From NCBI RefSeq assembly GCF_018736145.1, contig NZ_CP059997.1, positions 4,153,501 through 4,217,500 of the forward strand: DNA of 64,000 nt, given 5' to 3'. This stretch comes from Amycolatopsis sp. CA-230715 (lineage in GTDB: Bacteria; Actinomycetota; Actinomycetes; Mycobacteriales; Pseudonocardiaceae). The notes beneath the pieces were generated by a model, which searched no databases, was not told where the DNA came from, and was given only the letters and a program-made list of their open reading frames with translations. The position numbers and the translations under genes were made by a program. Of the stretch, positions 36,401 to 44,556 are shown one piece after another; the first letter of the stretch is position 1; each line of letters starts with the position of its first letter.

Positions 36401-36751
36401 GTCCTGCCAGCGTCGGGCCCTGATGCGCCGGTAGGTCGCCGCTCGTGCTGCCTTCGGCGCCGACCGCACGGCCGCGACGACGGAATCGAGCGGCACCGAA
36501 GGCAGCAGATCACTGAGGTGCGCCCGGAGCCTCACGGCGGGCACCTCGCTGGTGAGCGCCCGTTCGACGAGCCACACGCGGTGTCCCGCGGTGGCGAGGA
36601 AGAGCGCGACGACCTCGTCGCGTTCCCAGAGTGCGGCGAGCTGGGCGTCGAGTTCGGTGGCGGACAGCGCGCGGGCGTGCGCGGAGAGCGTCCGATCCCG
36701 TTCGGCGAGCGTCAGCGACGGCAGCGAAGCGAGCAGAGCGTCCGGTGTCAC
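33467..36751 (-). CDS. Large HEAT-repeat-like protein, unknown function
   Basis: A 1094-residue, Ala/Leu/Arg-rich helical protein without signal peptide or membrane helices. Recurrent paired helices (for example ARAAALRALGDLGQGAETLRRYL and REYAVGALRNWLAW) look like HEAT/armadillo-type repeats, a protein-binding scaffold. I do not recognise a catalytic domain. The GTG start overlaps the TetR stop codon (GTGA), so it is translated with the regulator. Confidence 0.72.
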   Translation of the reverse strand: MTPDALLASLPSLTLAERDRTLSAHARALSATELDAQLAALWERDEVVALFLATAGHRVWLVERALTSEVPAVRLRAHLSDLLPSVPLDSVVAAVRSAPKAARAATYRRIRARRWQDLAEALFEPVLDRWGPAEAAALLVSGGSAFVGAHLAEVAHAVTNWAVLGERHPGVMLAEAERALSSLPEHQYEAWWRHHSPGVEAAAEREPARALDVVERYGPKTSLPSWLTAKPYAMRADAERTLRLVVTAAQRDRTVPALSKSALHAAVREGGPWFVEFGRVARERPHLFVRLLRAVPPARRPEFFDAAHAGSETSRAYFPYAVLTKLPRGRRAEEARRMLAIHRERGQETPSYLLPLLPLTEASEELRELTRRGKPEDRANGYQLLIACAAADRDPEALAEVLGWVAERTAREQEPVRVAILSTLDRVHPRSITPGALDGLDRFVSALLDARDTSLSSVLSLVSVLFGVLGHDGDPAVTAYATKTLRRAWEHTACPLPYAHRILRHGQEHDLVDALLPVATAAARRQDFGPLGQLVASLGRRAEHVPALVPLLESQFRDGTEYDMRSAAAELLKPKRTRRERLTRLLELDPSAIALEPVRRIILHAQVDRLDLLLVAPWPSGRAHGPEQKARELPVTDLQAHRWSPRHRRIHADLLTNLIEDPEQQRWARAAALRALGDLGQGAETLRRYLDDTDELLAQAAMAGWVRQADPAAILPELLARAKVSVTGGEAGQSALSALYSARRCAARVAPDRLGEILLGTLAAAKTPTAKKELLRMVAHFAIPRAMDVVAEYFRAPKQHRDVKGACVTAAVTGLDSPVAWEILREAVPQDREVRAPILRVGPFDMAEPRRAEFAGLLVGLASDGPENQREYAVGALRNWLAWAPERVSAIAGFVTDLDERLLWRAALGALVPLCAWTPGREALAGIARDLVGTTEPADAEATRDLPARQRLRRLVEELSLAAGRLQAREAALEVADAVTGTDAMKLRISVARMASTAEDLLADLDPMRDARPVQLVHAAAALASRAATAEPWEPSAVLEAARTTEIGSFAVALAGAGSRLGWPEPWRLLVRALRRHADPDVRDRAFELSTAPE

Positions 36752-37491
36752 GTGATCTGGAGTCCGATTTCCCTGGCGAGGTCGGCGAGCATGGCGTCGA
36801 ACAGTACATCGGGTTTGCTCACCGGGATGGGGTAATTTCCGAACACCTCGAGCGTCACGTGGCCGTAGAGCCGGGCCCAGAACTGGATCATCAGGTACGT
36901 GGTGCCGAGGTCGAGCTTCTCGGCGGGGAACGCGAGCCCCGATTCGGTGAGCACGGCCAGCAGCTCGCCCTGGAACGCCGCGAGATCGTCCCGCAGCTCC
37001 GCGGGAACCTGCTCCTCCGAGGGCGTGACCAGCGTCTGGGTGGCGAGCACCTGGCCGGCGGTGGTCAGGAAGATCCGCCCGAACGGCTCGTCGACCCTGC
37101 TCAGCGTCGTGACGCTGCCCGCGGCCGAGCCGACCTCGCCCGTCGGCGACGCGAACACCAGCGTGAACTCCTTGGTGTGCGTCAGCGCCCAGCGGCGGAA
37201 GCCCCGGCAGATCGCGAACAGCTGGAGCGCGCCGTCGTCGGGCATGCCCACGATGTCCTCGGCCAGTTTCGCGGCCAGATCGGCGCACACGTCGAGCCGG
37301 AGGTGCTCGACCAGATCGTCGCGCGAGCCGTAGTAGCGGTAGAGCGCGGGCGCGGTGATGCCGAGCTCGCGGGCGATCGCCCGGAGCGTGACCGCTTCGG
37401 GCCCCTGCTCGACCAGCAGCGCCCGCGCGGTCTGCCGGATGTCGTGGTCCGTCGCCGCGCGCTCCCTGCTCCGGCGGCTTGGCTTGTCCAT
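36748..37491 (-). CDS. TetR family transcriptional regulator
   Basis: A 247-residue regulator. The DNA-binding domain (about 15-65) reads VTLRAIARELGITAPALYRYYGSRDDLVEHL, a standard TetR helix-turn-helix. The C-terminal ligand domain resembles the TetR_C_13/WHG type (RWALTHTKEFTLVFASP). It is immediately upstream of, and coupled to, the HEAT-like gene, which is the likely co-regulated partner. The ligand is unknown. Confidence 0.9.
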   Translation of the reverse strand: MDKPSRRSRERAATDHDIRQTARALLVEQGPEAVTLRAIARELGITAPALYRYYGSRDDLVEHLRLDVCADLAAKLAEDIVGMPDDGALQLFAICRGFRRWALTHTKEFTLVFASPTGEVGSAAGSVTTLSRVDEPFGRIFLTTAGQVLATQTLVTPSEEQVPAELRDDLAAFQGELLAVLTESGLAFPAEKLDLGTTYLMIQFWARLYGHVTLEVFGNYPIPVSKPDVLFDAMLADLAREIGLQIT

Positions 37492-37627
37492 CCTCCCCCA
37501 ACCTCACCTCGTCGGCCTGTCTTCGCAGTCTAGGAGTTCACGCGCCCCTTACCGCCGGAACCGCGCGAAACGGCCCCCGGTTCGTGTCCGGTATGCGAAA
37601 CTCCGCGGGATCACTGGGGAGAAGCAC

Positions 37628-38689
37628 ATGACGGTCCGGATCCATCGGCTCCAGAAACGCGGTCTCGGCGTGGTGGCCGGCGCGCTGATCCTGCTGCTGC
37701 TGGGCGGCTACTGGATCACCAACGTCGTCAACGGGCACTGGGCTGGCTCGTGGCTCAACATCATCGGCGCGTCGGTGTTCGGCACGATCTCGCTGGCGTC
37801 GGCGCTCGTAATGCTCTACCGGCGGTTTTTCCGCGAACCGAGGCTCGACGAGCTGTTCGCCGACGCGCGCGGGCTGACGCGCGCGGTGTCGGGGGCCGTG
37901 ACGTGGTCCGTCGGCTGGCACGAGCTGAACGGCGCCGAGCTGAAGCGGACGTTCACCGGCTACGACGAAACCGAAGACGGCCCGGAAGCCTACGAACTGG
38001 TGCTTTCCGGTGCGCGGCCCGAAGGGTTTCCCGTCGGCATCGAGCTGACGCCCGGCGAGGCGGCCGAACTGCGGCGCGTGCTGCCCGCGCGGTTCGGCGG
38101 CACGGAGAGCGCGCCCGATGAGCGGATCTCCTCGGTGCACCCGCGCCGTCGTGCCGAAGTGCCGTCGGTGGTCGTCCCCCTCCAGGCGGTCGGGACCGCG
38201 TTGATCGCCAAGATCGGCACGCTCGGTGTCGTGCTCGCGTTCGGGTTCTTCCTGCTGCGCCGGTTCGCCGACGGCGTCCTCCATGACATCGCGTATCCGG
38301 TCGCGTCGTTCGGCGTCGCCATGGCGTTCTTCGCGGTGGGGCTGAAGGTGAACTCGACGAACTCGAAACACGCGCGCATCGAGCTGACGTCGCGCGGATT
38401 CGAATGCCGGTCCGGAAAGTCCACGGTGGCCACGGTCGCGCTCTGGTGGGACGAGATCGCGCGCCTGCGCCGGGTGGATCGCGTGGTCGAGTACCTGCCG
38501 TCGTACGCGGACTACCCGAGGCGGCATCCGGAGGCGGTGCTCCCCGGCGGTGAACCGGGCTGGTACCGGCTGCCGGTGAAGATGTCCGAGACCGGCGCGA
38601 AGAACTTCGCGCACGCCGTCGACACGCGGTGGCCGGGGTTCCTGGAGAACGGGGCGCCGCCGGCACCGATCACTCGGGGGGCTACGTGA
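37628..38689 (+). CDS. Membrane protein with four predicted helices, unknown function
   Basis: A 353-residue protein from ATG 37628, preceded by GGGGAGAAG. Two helices lie near the N-terminus (about 12-32 and 42-62) and two in the middle (about 195-240). Soluble parts include TWSVGWHELNGAELKRTFTGYDE and a C-terminal segment VALWWDEIARLRRVDRVVEYLPSY, which resembles a PH-like domain. I cannot assign a function. The stop codon is inside a strong hairpin. Confidence 0.68.
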   Translation: MTVRIHRLQKRGLGVVAGALILLLLGGYWITNVVNGHWAGSWLNIIGASVFGTISLASALVMLYRRFFREPRLDELFADARGLTRAVSGAVTWSVGWHELNGAELKRTFTGYDETEDGPEAYELVLSGARPEGFPVGIELTPGEAAELRRVLPARFGGTESAPDERISSVHPRRRAEVPSVVVPLQAVGTALIAKIGTLGVVLAFGFFLLRRFADGVLHDIAYPVASFGVAMAFFAVGLKVNSTNSKHARIELTSRGFECRSGKSTVATVALWWDEIARLRRVDRVVEYLPSYADYPRRHPEAVLPGGEPGWYRLPVKMSETGAKNFAHAVDTRWPGFLENGAPPAPITRGAT

Positions 38690-38700
38690 TCGGTGCCGGC
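38659..38700 (+). terminator. 15-bp hairpin over a stop codon
   Basis: GCCGGCACCGATCAC (38659-38673) pairs perfectly with GTGATCGGTGCCGGC (38686-38700) around a 12-nt loop; the TGA stop (38687-38689) lies in the 3' arm. There is no T-run, as is common for actinobacterial terminators. Confidence 0.6.
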
Positions 38701-38949
38701 GACCCGATGCCCCCTTGGCGGTTTCTCAGGCCACCGAGCGGGCAACGCCGCTTCGCGGACGAAGCGACGAGTTTGGAGAGGGCCACGGTTCATCGAAGTG
38801 ACGCCTGGGGGATGGATATACCCCGATCGAGTGAACCGCGGCAAGCACTCGCCTTAGTGTCGCATTCAGAACCTGGGGAGTTACAAAGTTCTTCACATAT
38901 GCATAGCCGGTGATGCGAGCCGAAGCACCATACGTGGCAGGCTTCGGGC

Positions 38950-39845
38950 ATGGCGCACGAGGTACTGGTAATCAGCTCCGCCGCGGTGCTGGTGGTTGGC
39001 TCCGCCAACGTCGACCTGGTCGTTCCGGCCGAGCGGCGACCGGGCGCGGGTGAGACCGTGCTCGGCGGTGACACCGCGGTTTCCCCTGGTGGGAAGGGGG
39101 CGAACACCGCGGTCGCGGCGGGGCGCCTCGGCGCCGAGGTCGCACTGCTCGGCGCGGTCGGCGAGGACGCGTACGGCAGGGTCCTGCTGGACTCGCTTCG
39201 CGAGGCCGGTGTGCGCACCGATCTCGTCCGCGAAACCGGCAGGCCCACCGGGATCGCCTACATCACGGTGACCCCCGACGGCGAAAACTCGATCCTGGTG
39301 TCCCCCGGTGCCAACAGCGCGCTCGTCCCCGCCGATGTGGACGGCGTGTACGGCGGCGTGCGGGTCGTGGTCCTGTCGATGGAGATCCCGTTGCCGGTGG
39401 TGGAACGCGCGATCGAAGCGGCGGCCGAGTTGGGGGTGACGACCCTGCTGAATCTTTCGCCGGTGGCCGACGTTCCGGACGCGACGCTGGCCGCGCTCGA
39501 CGTACTGCTGGTCAACGAGCACGAAGCCGCGTGGCTGCTCGGCGGCGAGACCCTCGGAAATCCTGGCGCACTGCTCGAACTGGGCCCGAAGGCGGCCGTG
39601 GTGACGGTCGGGGCCCGTGGCGCGCTGGTGGTGACCGCGGAAGGCGTGCGCGAGGTGCCTTCGCCGAAGGTGGAAGCGGTCGACACCACCGGCGCGGTGA
39701 CGCGTTCGCGGGTGCGATGGCCGCCTCGCTCGCGGGTGGTGCGACCCTCGTGGACGCGGCGACGCGGGCGGTCGAGGTCGCGGCCGTCTCGGTGACCCGT
39801 CGCGGCGCGCAACCGTCCTACCCGATCTTGGAGGAGCTGTCATGA
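38950..39845 (+). pseudogene. Ribokinase-like PfkB sugar kinase, frameshifted in the GAGD motif
   Basis: The reading frame from ATG 38950 gives a good ribokinase: LVVGSANVDLVV, GGKGANTAVAAGRLGA, NLSPVADVP and LLVNEHEA. At 39695-39697 it leaves the correct frame: the DNA reads ggc gcg gtg acg where GAGDAF needs ggc gcg ggt gac. Adding one G restores GAGDAFAGAMAASLAGGATL and a normal ending PSYPILEELS with stop at 39845. The lost Asp is the catalytic base, so the encoded protein should be inactive. A sequencing error in a G-run is an equally good explanation. Confidence 0.82.
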
Positions 39846-39877
39846 CGGACTGGGTGTCGCCCCCGTCCCAGCACCGG

Positions 39878-39892
39878 TATGGTCTAGACCAT
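39878..39892 (+). promoter_or_regulatory. DasR-type (dre) operator over ptsI start
   Basis: ATGGTCTAGACCAT at 39879-39892 is a perfect 14-bp palindrome matching the core TGGTCTAGACCA of DasR sites, the GntR-family regulator of GlcNAc and PTS genes. It overlaps a TATGGT -10-like element (39878-39883) and the ATG at 39891, implying a leaderless transcript and direct repression. The dasR gene is not in this window. Confidence 0.75.
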
Positions 39893-41543
39893 GTCTGAAT
39901 CGATGACGGGAAGCCTGACCGGTGTCGCGGTCAGCCCCGGCCGCGCCCGCGGCCCGGTGGTCAGGGTGGCCGAGCCGCTCGGCGAGCCCGAGCGCACCCC
40001 GGCGCCCGCCGATCCCGCCGCCGAAGCGGCCAGGATCGCGCCCGCGGCCAAGGCCGTCGCGGCCCGCCTCGAAGCGCTCGCGGAAACCGCCGAGGGCGAA
40101 GCCGCCACGATCCTGATCACCACCGCCGCCATGGCGAGCGATCCCGCGCTCACCGAACAGGCACAGCAACTCGTCACCGCGGAAAAGATTCCCGCGGCCC
40201 GCGCCGTCCACGAGGCGGCCGCCGGGTTCGCCAAGGCACTCGCCGCCGCGGGCGGATATCTCGCCGAGCGGGTTCGCGACGTCGAGGACGTGCGGGACCG
40301 GCTCGTCGCCGAGCTTCTCGGCATCGCCCCGCCCGGTGTCCCCGAGCTGACCACGCCGAGCGTGCTCGTCGCCAGGGACCTCGCGCCCGCCGACACCGCG
40401 GGCCTCGACCCCGCCAAGGTGCTCGCACTGGTCACCGAAGAAGGCGGCCCGACCAGCCACACCGCGATCCTCGCCCGCGCACTGCGGATCCCGGCCGTGG
40501 TCGCGGTTCGCGGGCTAATCGCGCTCGACGCCGACGCGCTGACCGTGGACGGGGACACCGGCGAAATCACGCGGGCGGACGCGTCCGAGCCGGTCCTCGC
40601 GGCCGGGACGAGCGGGCCCGTCGACTGGGACGGCACCGGGCGCACCGCCGACGGGCACCGCGTGAAGGTGCTCGGCAACGTCGGATCGGCCACCGACGCG
40701 CGCGCCGCCGTCGACGCGGGCGCCGAGGGCGTCGGGCTCTTCCGCACCGAATTCTGCTACCTCGACGCGCCCGCGGAGCCGTCCGTCGCCGAGCAGCGCG
40801 CGGCCTACGCGGCGGTGCTCGAACCGTTCCGCGGCAAGCCGGTGATCGTCAGGACGCTCGACGCGGGCGCCGACAAGCCGCTCGCCTTCCTCTCCCCGGA
40901 GGACGAGCCGAACCCGGCGCTCGGCGTCCGCGGCCTCCGCATCGCGTTCGACCGGCCGGAGGTCCTAGAACGCCAGCTCGAGGCCATCGCGGGCGCGGCA
41001 GCGGATTCGGGTGCCGAGGTGTCGGTGATGGCGCCGATGGTCGCGACCGCGGCCGAAGCCGCCTGGTTCGCCGAACGCGTCCGCGCGGCCGGGATCGCCC
41101 GCGCCGGGGTGATGATCGAAATCCCCGCCGCCGCGCTGTCCGCGGCCGAGATCCTCGCCGAGGTGGACTTCGTTTCGGTCGGCACCAACGACCTCGCCCA
41201 GTACACGTTCGCCGCCGATCGCCAGCTCGGTGCCGTCGCCGCGCTCAACGACCCGTGGCAGCCCGCGCTGCTGCGCCTGCTGGGGCTGATCGGCGACGCG
41301 GCGAAGGCGACCGGCAAGCCAGCGGGCGTGTGCGGTGAGGCGGCGGCCGATCCGCTGCTCGCCCGCGTGCTCACCGGGCTCGGGTTGACCAGCCTGTCGA
41401 TGAACGCGGCCGCGGTGCGCGCGGTGGGCGCGAGCCTCGCCGAGGTGACCGTCGATCAGTGCCGTGCCGCCGCGACGGCCGCGCTCGCCGCCGGAAGCGG
41501 TGCGGCGGCGCGGAAGGCGGCGCTCAGCGCGGATCCCACCTGA
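39891..41543 (+). CDS. ptsI: PTS enzyme I (PEP-protein phosphotransferase)
   Basis: A 550-residue enzyme I of the sugar phosphotransferase system. The phosphohistidine domain shows GGPTSHTAILARAL (His190). The PEP-binding barrel has GVGLFRTEFCYLD, VRTLDAGADKPL, NPALGVRGLR, VSVGTNDLAQYTFAADR and the catalytic-Cys segment GKPAGVCGEAA. It transfers phosphate from PEP to HPr. There is no ribosome-binding site before ATG 39891; with the -10 element 8 bp upstream, leaderless translation is likely. ATG 39903 is an alternative. The 3' end overlaps the converging DUF1707 gene by 20 bp. Confidence 0.96.
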   Translation: MSESMTGSLTGVAVSPGRARGPVVRVAEPLGEPERTPAPADPAAEAARIAPAAKAVAARLEALAETAEGEAATILITTAAMASDPALTEQAQQLVTAEKIPAARAVHEAAAGFAKALAAAGGYLAERVRDVEDVRDRLVAELLGIAPPGVPELTTPSVLVARDLAPADTAGLDPAKVLALVTEEGGPTSHTAILARALRIPAVVAVRGLIALDADALTVDGDTGEITRADASEPVLAAGTSGPVDWDGTGRTADGHRVKVLGNVGSATDARAAVDAGAEGVGLFRTEFCYLDAPAEPSVAEQRAAYAAVLEPFRGKPVIVRTLDAGADKPLAFLSPEDEPNPALGVRGLRIAFDRPEVLERQLEAIAGAAADSGAEVSVMAPMVATAAEAAWFAERVRAAGIARAGVMIEIPAAALSAAEILAEVDFVSVGTNDLAQYTFAADRQLGAVAALNDPWQPALLRLLGLIGDAAKATGKPAGVCGEAAADPLLARVLTGLGLTSLSMNAAAVRAVGASLAEVTVDQCRAAATAALAAGSGAAARKAALSADPT

Positions 41544-42141
41544 CCTGCGGCGGCCACCGCACCTGCAACCTGCCCGCCCGGTAGTACCGCGGCTTGCGGA
41601 TCTCGAGTGACCCCATCCGCAGGGTCCCGGCGACCACGAACCGCACGCCGTCGGGCTGCCCGGCGCCGTGGGAGTGGTCTTCGACGCTGCCCGCGACCGC
41701 GTGGACGTCCGCCGTGGACACCGAAGCGGTCGACGGCACGAGCAGTTCCACCGAGCCGCCGCTGACGTCGAGGTCGATGCGGACCGAGCGGGACGAGAAG
41801 CGCGCTTCGGTGAAGTCCAGCTCGGTGGACCCCATCTTGCTGCGGATCGCGATTTCCTTCGGTACCAGCCAATCCCCGCGCCGCGTGGTCTGGGACAGGG
41901 TGGCCTTCAGTTCCAGCCGATCGGCCGCGGGCGCCCCTGCCGGCTGGTGGACGAGGCCGGGGAGGTCGGCGAGCACGACGTTCAGCTCGCCTCTGGTGCG
42001 CGCCGCGAGTGCGACGTCGGTGCGGTCGGCCAGTTCGTCGAGGGTCAGCAGCCCGAGCCCGACGGCCTTCTGCAACAGGGCGGCGACGTGCTCTCGTTCG
42101 GCGTCGGAGACCCGGAGGTTCCGTGGATCAGGTGCGGTCAT
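41524..42141 (-). CDS. DUF1707 domain protein (copy 2)
   Basis: A 205-residue protein with an N-terminal DUF1707/SHOCT-like domain (NLRVSDAEREHVAALLQKAVGLGLLTLDELADRT, AARTRGELNVVLADLPGL) and a C-terminal beta-rich region similar to putative adhesin/DUF2154 folds (GSTELDFTEARF, GSVELLVPSTASV). No membrane helix is evident. It starts 2 bp after the stop codon of its paralogue and is surely co-transcribed with it. The function is unknown. Confidence 0.85.
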   Translation of the reverse strand: MTAPDPRNLRVSDAEREHVAALLQKAVGLGLLTLDELADRTDVALAARTRGELNVVLADLPGLVHQPAGAPAADRLELKATLSQTTRRGDWLVPKEIAIRSKMGSTELDFTEARFSSRSVRIDLDVSGGSVELLVPSTASVSTADVHAVAGSVEDHSHGAGQPDGVRFVVAGTLRMGSLEIRKPRYYRAGRLQVRWPPQVRWDPR

Positions 42142-42143
42142 GG

Positions 42144-42779
42144 TCAGCCGAAGAGCCCGCGTTTCGGATGCCGGATCGTCAGCGAGCCGCCGTGCACTCT
42201 GCCGGAAACCACGTAGCGGGGCGTGCCCGCGTGGCCGTTCGTGTTCGTCCGGTCGTTCAGCGCGCCCCACTTGACCTCGGTGACCGAGTTGACGTCGACC
42301 GCGGCCTGCTCGGGGATGATCAGCTCCACCGAACCCCATTTGGTGGACAGCTCGATGTTCACCACCGGCGACGCGACCGCGGCCTGGGTGAAGTCGAGCG
42401 TGGTGTTGCCGTACTTGTTGAGCACGCTGAGGTTCCCCGGCACCGACCAGCGCCCCTTGCGGACCAGGTTCGACCCGTGCGCCTTCAGCTCCAGCCGCTC
42501 ACCGGCGAAGTTCGCGGCGGCGGGCGGCGTGCCAGGCACGACGGCGTCGCGGTGGACGAGCCCTGGCAGATCGGCGAGCACGACGTTCAGCTCGCCCCTG
42601 GTGCGCGCGGCCAGCGCGGTGTCGGTGCGCTCGGTGAACTCGTCGAGGTCGATGAGCCCGCGTCCGATCGCCTTCTCCAGCACCGCGACGACGTGTTCGC
42701 GTTCCGCGTCCGACACCCGGAGATCGCGCGGGTTGAGCGGTTTCGTGGAAACCGCCGTCTCTGCCTGGTCCTCACCCAT
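42144..42779 (-). CDS. DUF1707 domain protein (copy 1)
   Basis: A 211-residue paralogue of the next gene: NPRDLRVSDAEREHVVAVLEKAIGRGLIDLDEFTERT, the shared AARTRGELNVVLADLPGLVH, and a beta-rich C-terminus (NTTLDFTQAAVASP, WGSVELIIPEQAAVDVNSV). Tandem DUF1707 genes suggest local duplication. The function is unknown. Confidence 0.85.
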   Translation of the reverse strand: MGEDQAETAVSTKPLNPRDLRVSDAEREHVVAVLEKAIGRGLIDLDEFTERTDTALAARTRGELNVVLADLPGLVHRDAVVPGTPPAAANFAGERLELKAHGSNLVRKGRWSVPGNLSVLNKYGNTTLDFTQAAVASPVVNIELSTKWGSVELIIPEQAAVDVNSVTEVKWGALNDRTNTNGHAGTPRYVVSGRVHGGSLTIRHPKRGLFG

Positions 42780-42860
42780 GACCTCGATGGTAGGCGCGGA
42801 AAAGCACGGGCGGATCAGGGGAAAACCCTGACCGCCGGTGGTCTACTGGATCCGGGGGTG

Positions 42861-43889
42861 ATGCCCGTGTCCCGGTTCCCCGTCCTGCTGCTGGCCTGCC
42901 TGCTGCTGTCCTCGTGCGCGGCCCCGCCGCCTCCGCGCGCCGAAGAACCGGTGCCGGGGCCGCTGCTCGTCGAGCCGGGTTCCGGCGGAATCCGCCTGGT
43001 GCTGCCGACTTCGCCGCCGATGGTGGTCGAAAACGGCAGGGCCCGCCCGATCCCGGGTATCCCCGCCGGAGACCGCGTGACCTCCGTGGTGCGCGTCGGC
43101 ACCACGCCCGTGCTGCTTTCGGCGCGCCGGTGCGGGCCGTCGTGCACCGAGCCCGCCGACGTCTACGCCTGGTCGAAACCGCTCGGCAGGGCGTACAGCG
43201 TCGCACCGGCCGCCGACGGCACCGCGGTCTGGATGATCCGCGACGGCGGCACGCCGTGCCTGCTGCAACGGGTCCCGCTCGACGGCACGGCACCGGGCGA
43301 GGCGCAGCCCGCGAGCTGCCAGACCGCGGTGCGCGGCGAGGACCGCGACGGGCTGCTGATCACGGTCAACTCCGGGCGGCCGGAGGCACTCGACGTGCTC
43401 ATCGACCCCGGAACCGGGCGCACCGTGCAGCAGTTCCCGCGAATCGCCGCGGTGGCGGGCGGCTCCCTGCTCGCGCTCGGCCTCGTCGACTTCACCGCGC
43501 ACGAACTCGGCACCGGCCGGTCCCGCACGGTGCCGAGGCCGGTGCCGAACGGCAGGCCGGGCGTGGTCGTGCCGAGCCGGGACGGCCGCCTGCTCGCGGT
43601 GCCGTTCGAGGACCTGGAATGGCACGGCGGCACTACGCGCTCGCTCGACCTGTGGGTGCTCGACCTCGACGGCGGCGACCGGTGGACGCACGCGCCGTCG
43701 ATGCCGGTCTCCACCGATTTCACCGCCGACGCGCTCGACTGGACCGCCGACGGCGACCTGGTGCTCACGGGTACTTTCGCGGGCAAAACGTCGTCGGCGG
43801 CCGCCTGGCGACCAGGGGAATCGCGCTGGCGTTCGATCGCGTCCGAGCTGCCCCCGCGATCGAACCGCTCGGTGGTCGCGTTGCCCTGA
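42861..43889 (+). CDS. Lipoprotein with beta-propeller-like body
   Basis: A 342-residue protein with a lipoprotein signal (PVSRFPVLLLACLLLSSC; lipobox LLSSC, Cys about residue 19). The mature part consists of repeated beta segments with WD-like ends (VVRVGTTPVLLSARR, DGTAVWMIRDGG, ALDWTADGDLVLTGTF), suggesting a propeller fold. Four Cys in two pairs may form disulfides. ATG 42861 or GTG 42858 can serve. It converges on the response regulator, with 4 bp between the stop codons. The function is unknown. Confidence 0.78.
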   Translation: MPVSRFPVLLLACLLLSSCAAPPPPRAEEPVPGPLLVEPGSGGIRLVLPTSPPMVVENGRARPIPGIPAGDRVTSVVRVGTTPVLLSARRCGPSCTEPADVYAWSKPLGRAYSVAPAADGTAVWMIRDGGTPCLLQRVPLDGTAPGEAQPASCQTAVRGEDRDGLLITVNSGRPEALDVLIDPGTGRTVQQFPRIAAVAGGSLLALGLVDFTAHELGTGRSRTVPRPVPNGRPGVVVPSRDGRLLAVPFEDLEWHGGTTRSLDLWVLDLDGGDRWTHAPSMPVSTDFTADALDWTADGDLVLTGTFAGKTSSAAAWRPGESRWRSIASELPPRSNRSVVALP

Positions 43890-43893
43890 AGCG

Positions 43894-44556
43894 CTACTCC
43901 CGGTCGAGCCCGTGCTCGATCGCGTAGCGCGCCAGTTCCACCCGGTTGTGCAGCTGGAGCTTCCGCAGCGTCGACTGCACGTGGTTTTCCACCGTGCGGT
44001 GCGAGATGACCAGCTTCTCCGCGATCTGCCGCGCGGTCATCCCCTTCGCGACGTGCCGCAGCACATCGGTTTCGCGCTCGGTGAGCCGCGGCGGCGGGTC
44101 CCCGTCGGCCGCGGGCGCGTCCGCCATCCGCCGGTACTCGCCCAGCACCAGCCCGGCGAGCCCGGCGGTGAACACCGGATCGCCCGCCGCCGTGCGCCGG
44201 ACCGCGTCGACCAGTTCCGGCGCCGACGCGGATTTCACCAGGTAGCCCGAAGCACCCGCTTTCACGGCTTCGAGCACGTCCGAATGCTCCCCGCTGGCCG
44301 ACAGCACGAGCACCCTCGTCGACGGCAGCGCCGCCGTGATCTGCCTGGTCGCCTCGACCCCTGAGGTTTCGCCCAGGTTGAGGTCCATCAGCACGACCTC
44401 GGGCGCCACCGTTTTCGCGATCCGCACCGCGGAATCGGCGTCCGGCGCGCTCGCGCGCACGTCGAAACCGTGTTCGGCCAGGTCGCGGGCCACCCCGTCC
44501 CGCCACATCGGATGATCGTCGACCACCATCACGGAGATCGCGCGTTGCTCGGTCAT
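43894..44556 (-). CDS. NarL/LuxR-family response regulator
   Basis: A 220-residue two-component regulator. The receiver domain has DDHPMWRDG, the phospho-acceptor Asp58 (VVLMDLNLGETSG), the conserved Ser/Thr (VLVLSASGE) and Lys (GYLVKSASAPEL). The LuxR-type helix-turn-helix is LTERETDVLRHVAKGMTARQIAEKL with VISHRTVENHVQSTLRKL. Its ATG overlaps the kinase stop codon (ATGA), marking the two as cognate partners. Confidence 0.96.
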   Translation of the reverse strand: MTEQRAISVMVVDDHPMWRDGVARDLAEHGFDVRASAPDADSAVRIAKTVAPEVVLMDLNLGETSGVEATRQITAALPSTRVLVLSASGEHSDVLEAVKAGASGYLVKSASAPELVDAVRRTAAGDPVFTAGLAGLVLGEYRRMADAPAADGDPPPRLTERETDVLRHVAKGMTARQIAEKLVISHRTVENHVQSTLRKLQLHNRVELARYAIEHGLDRE

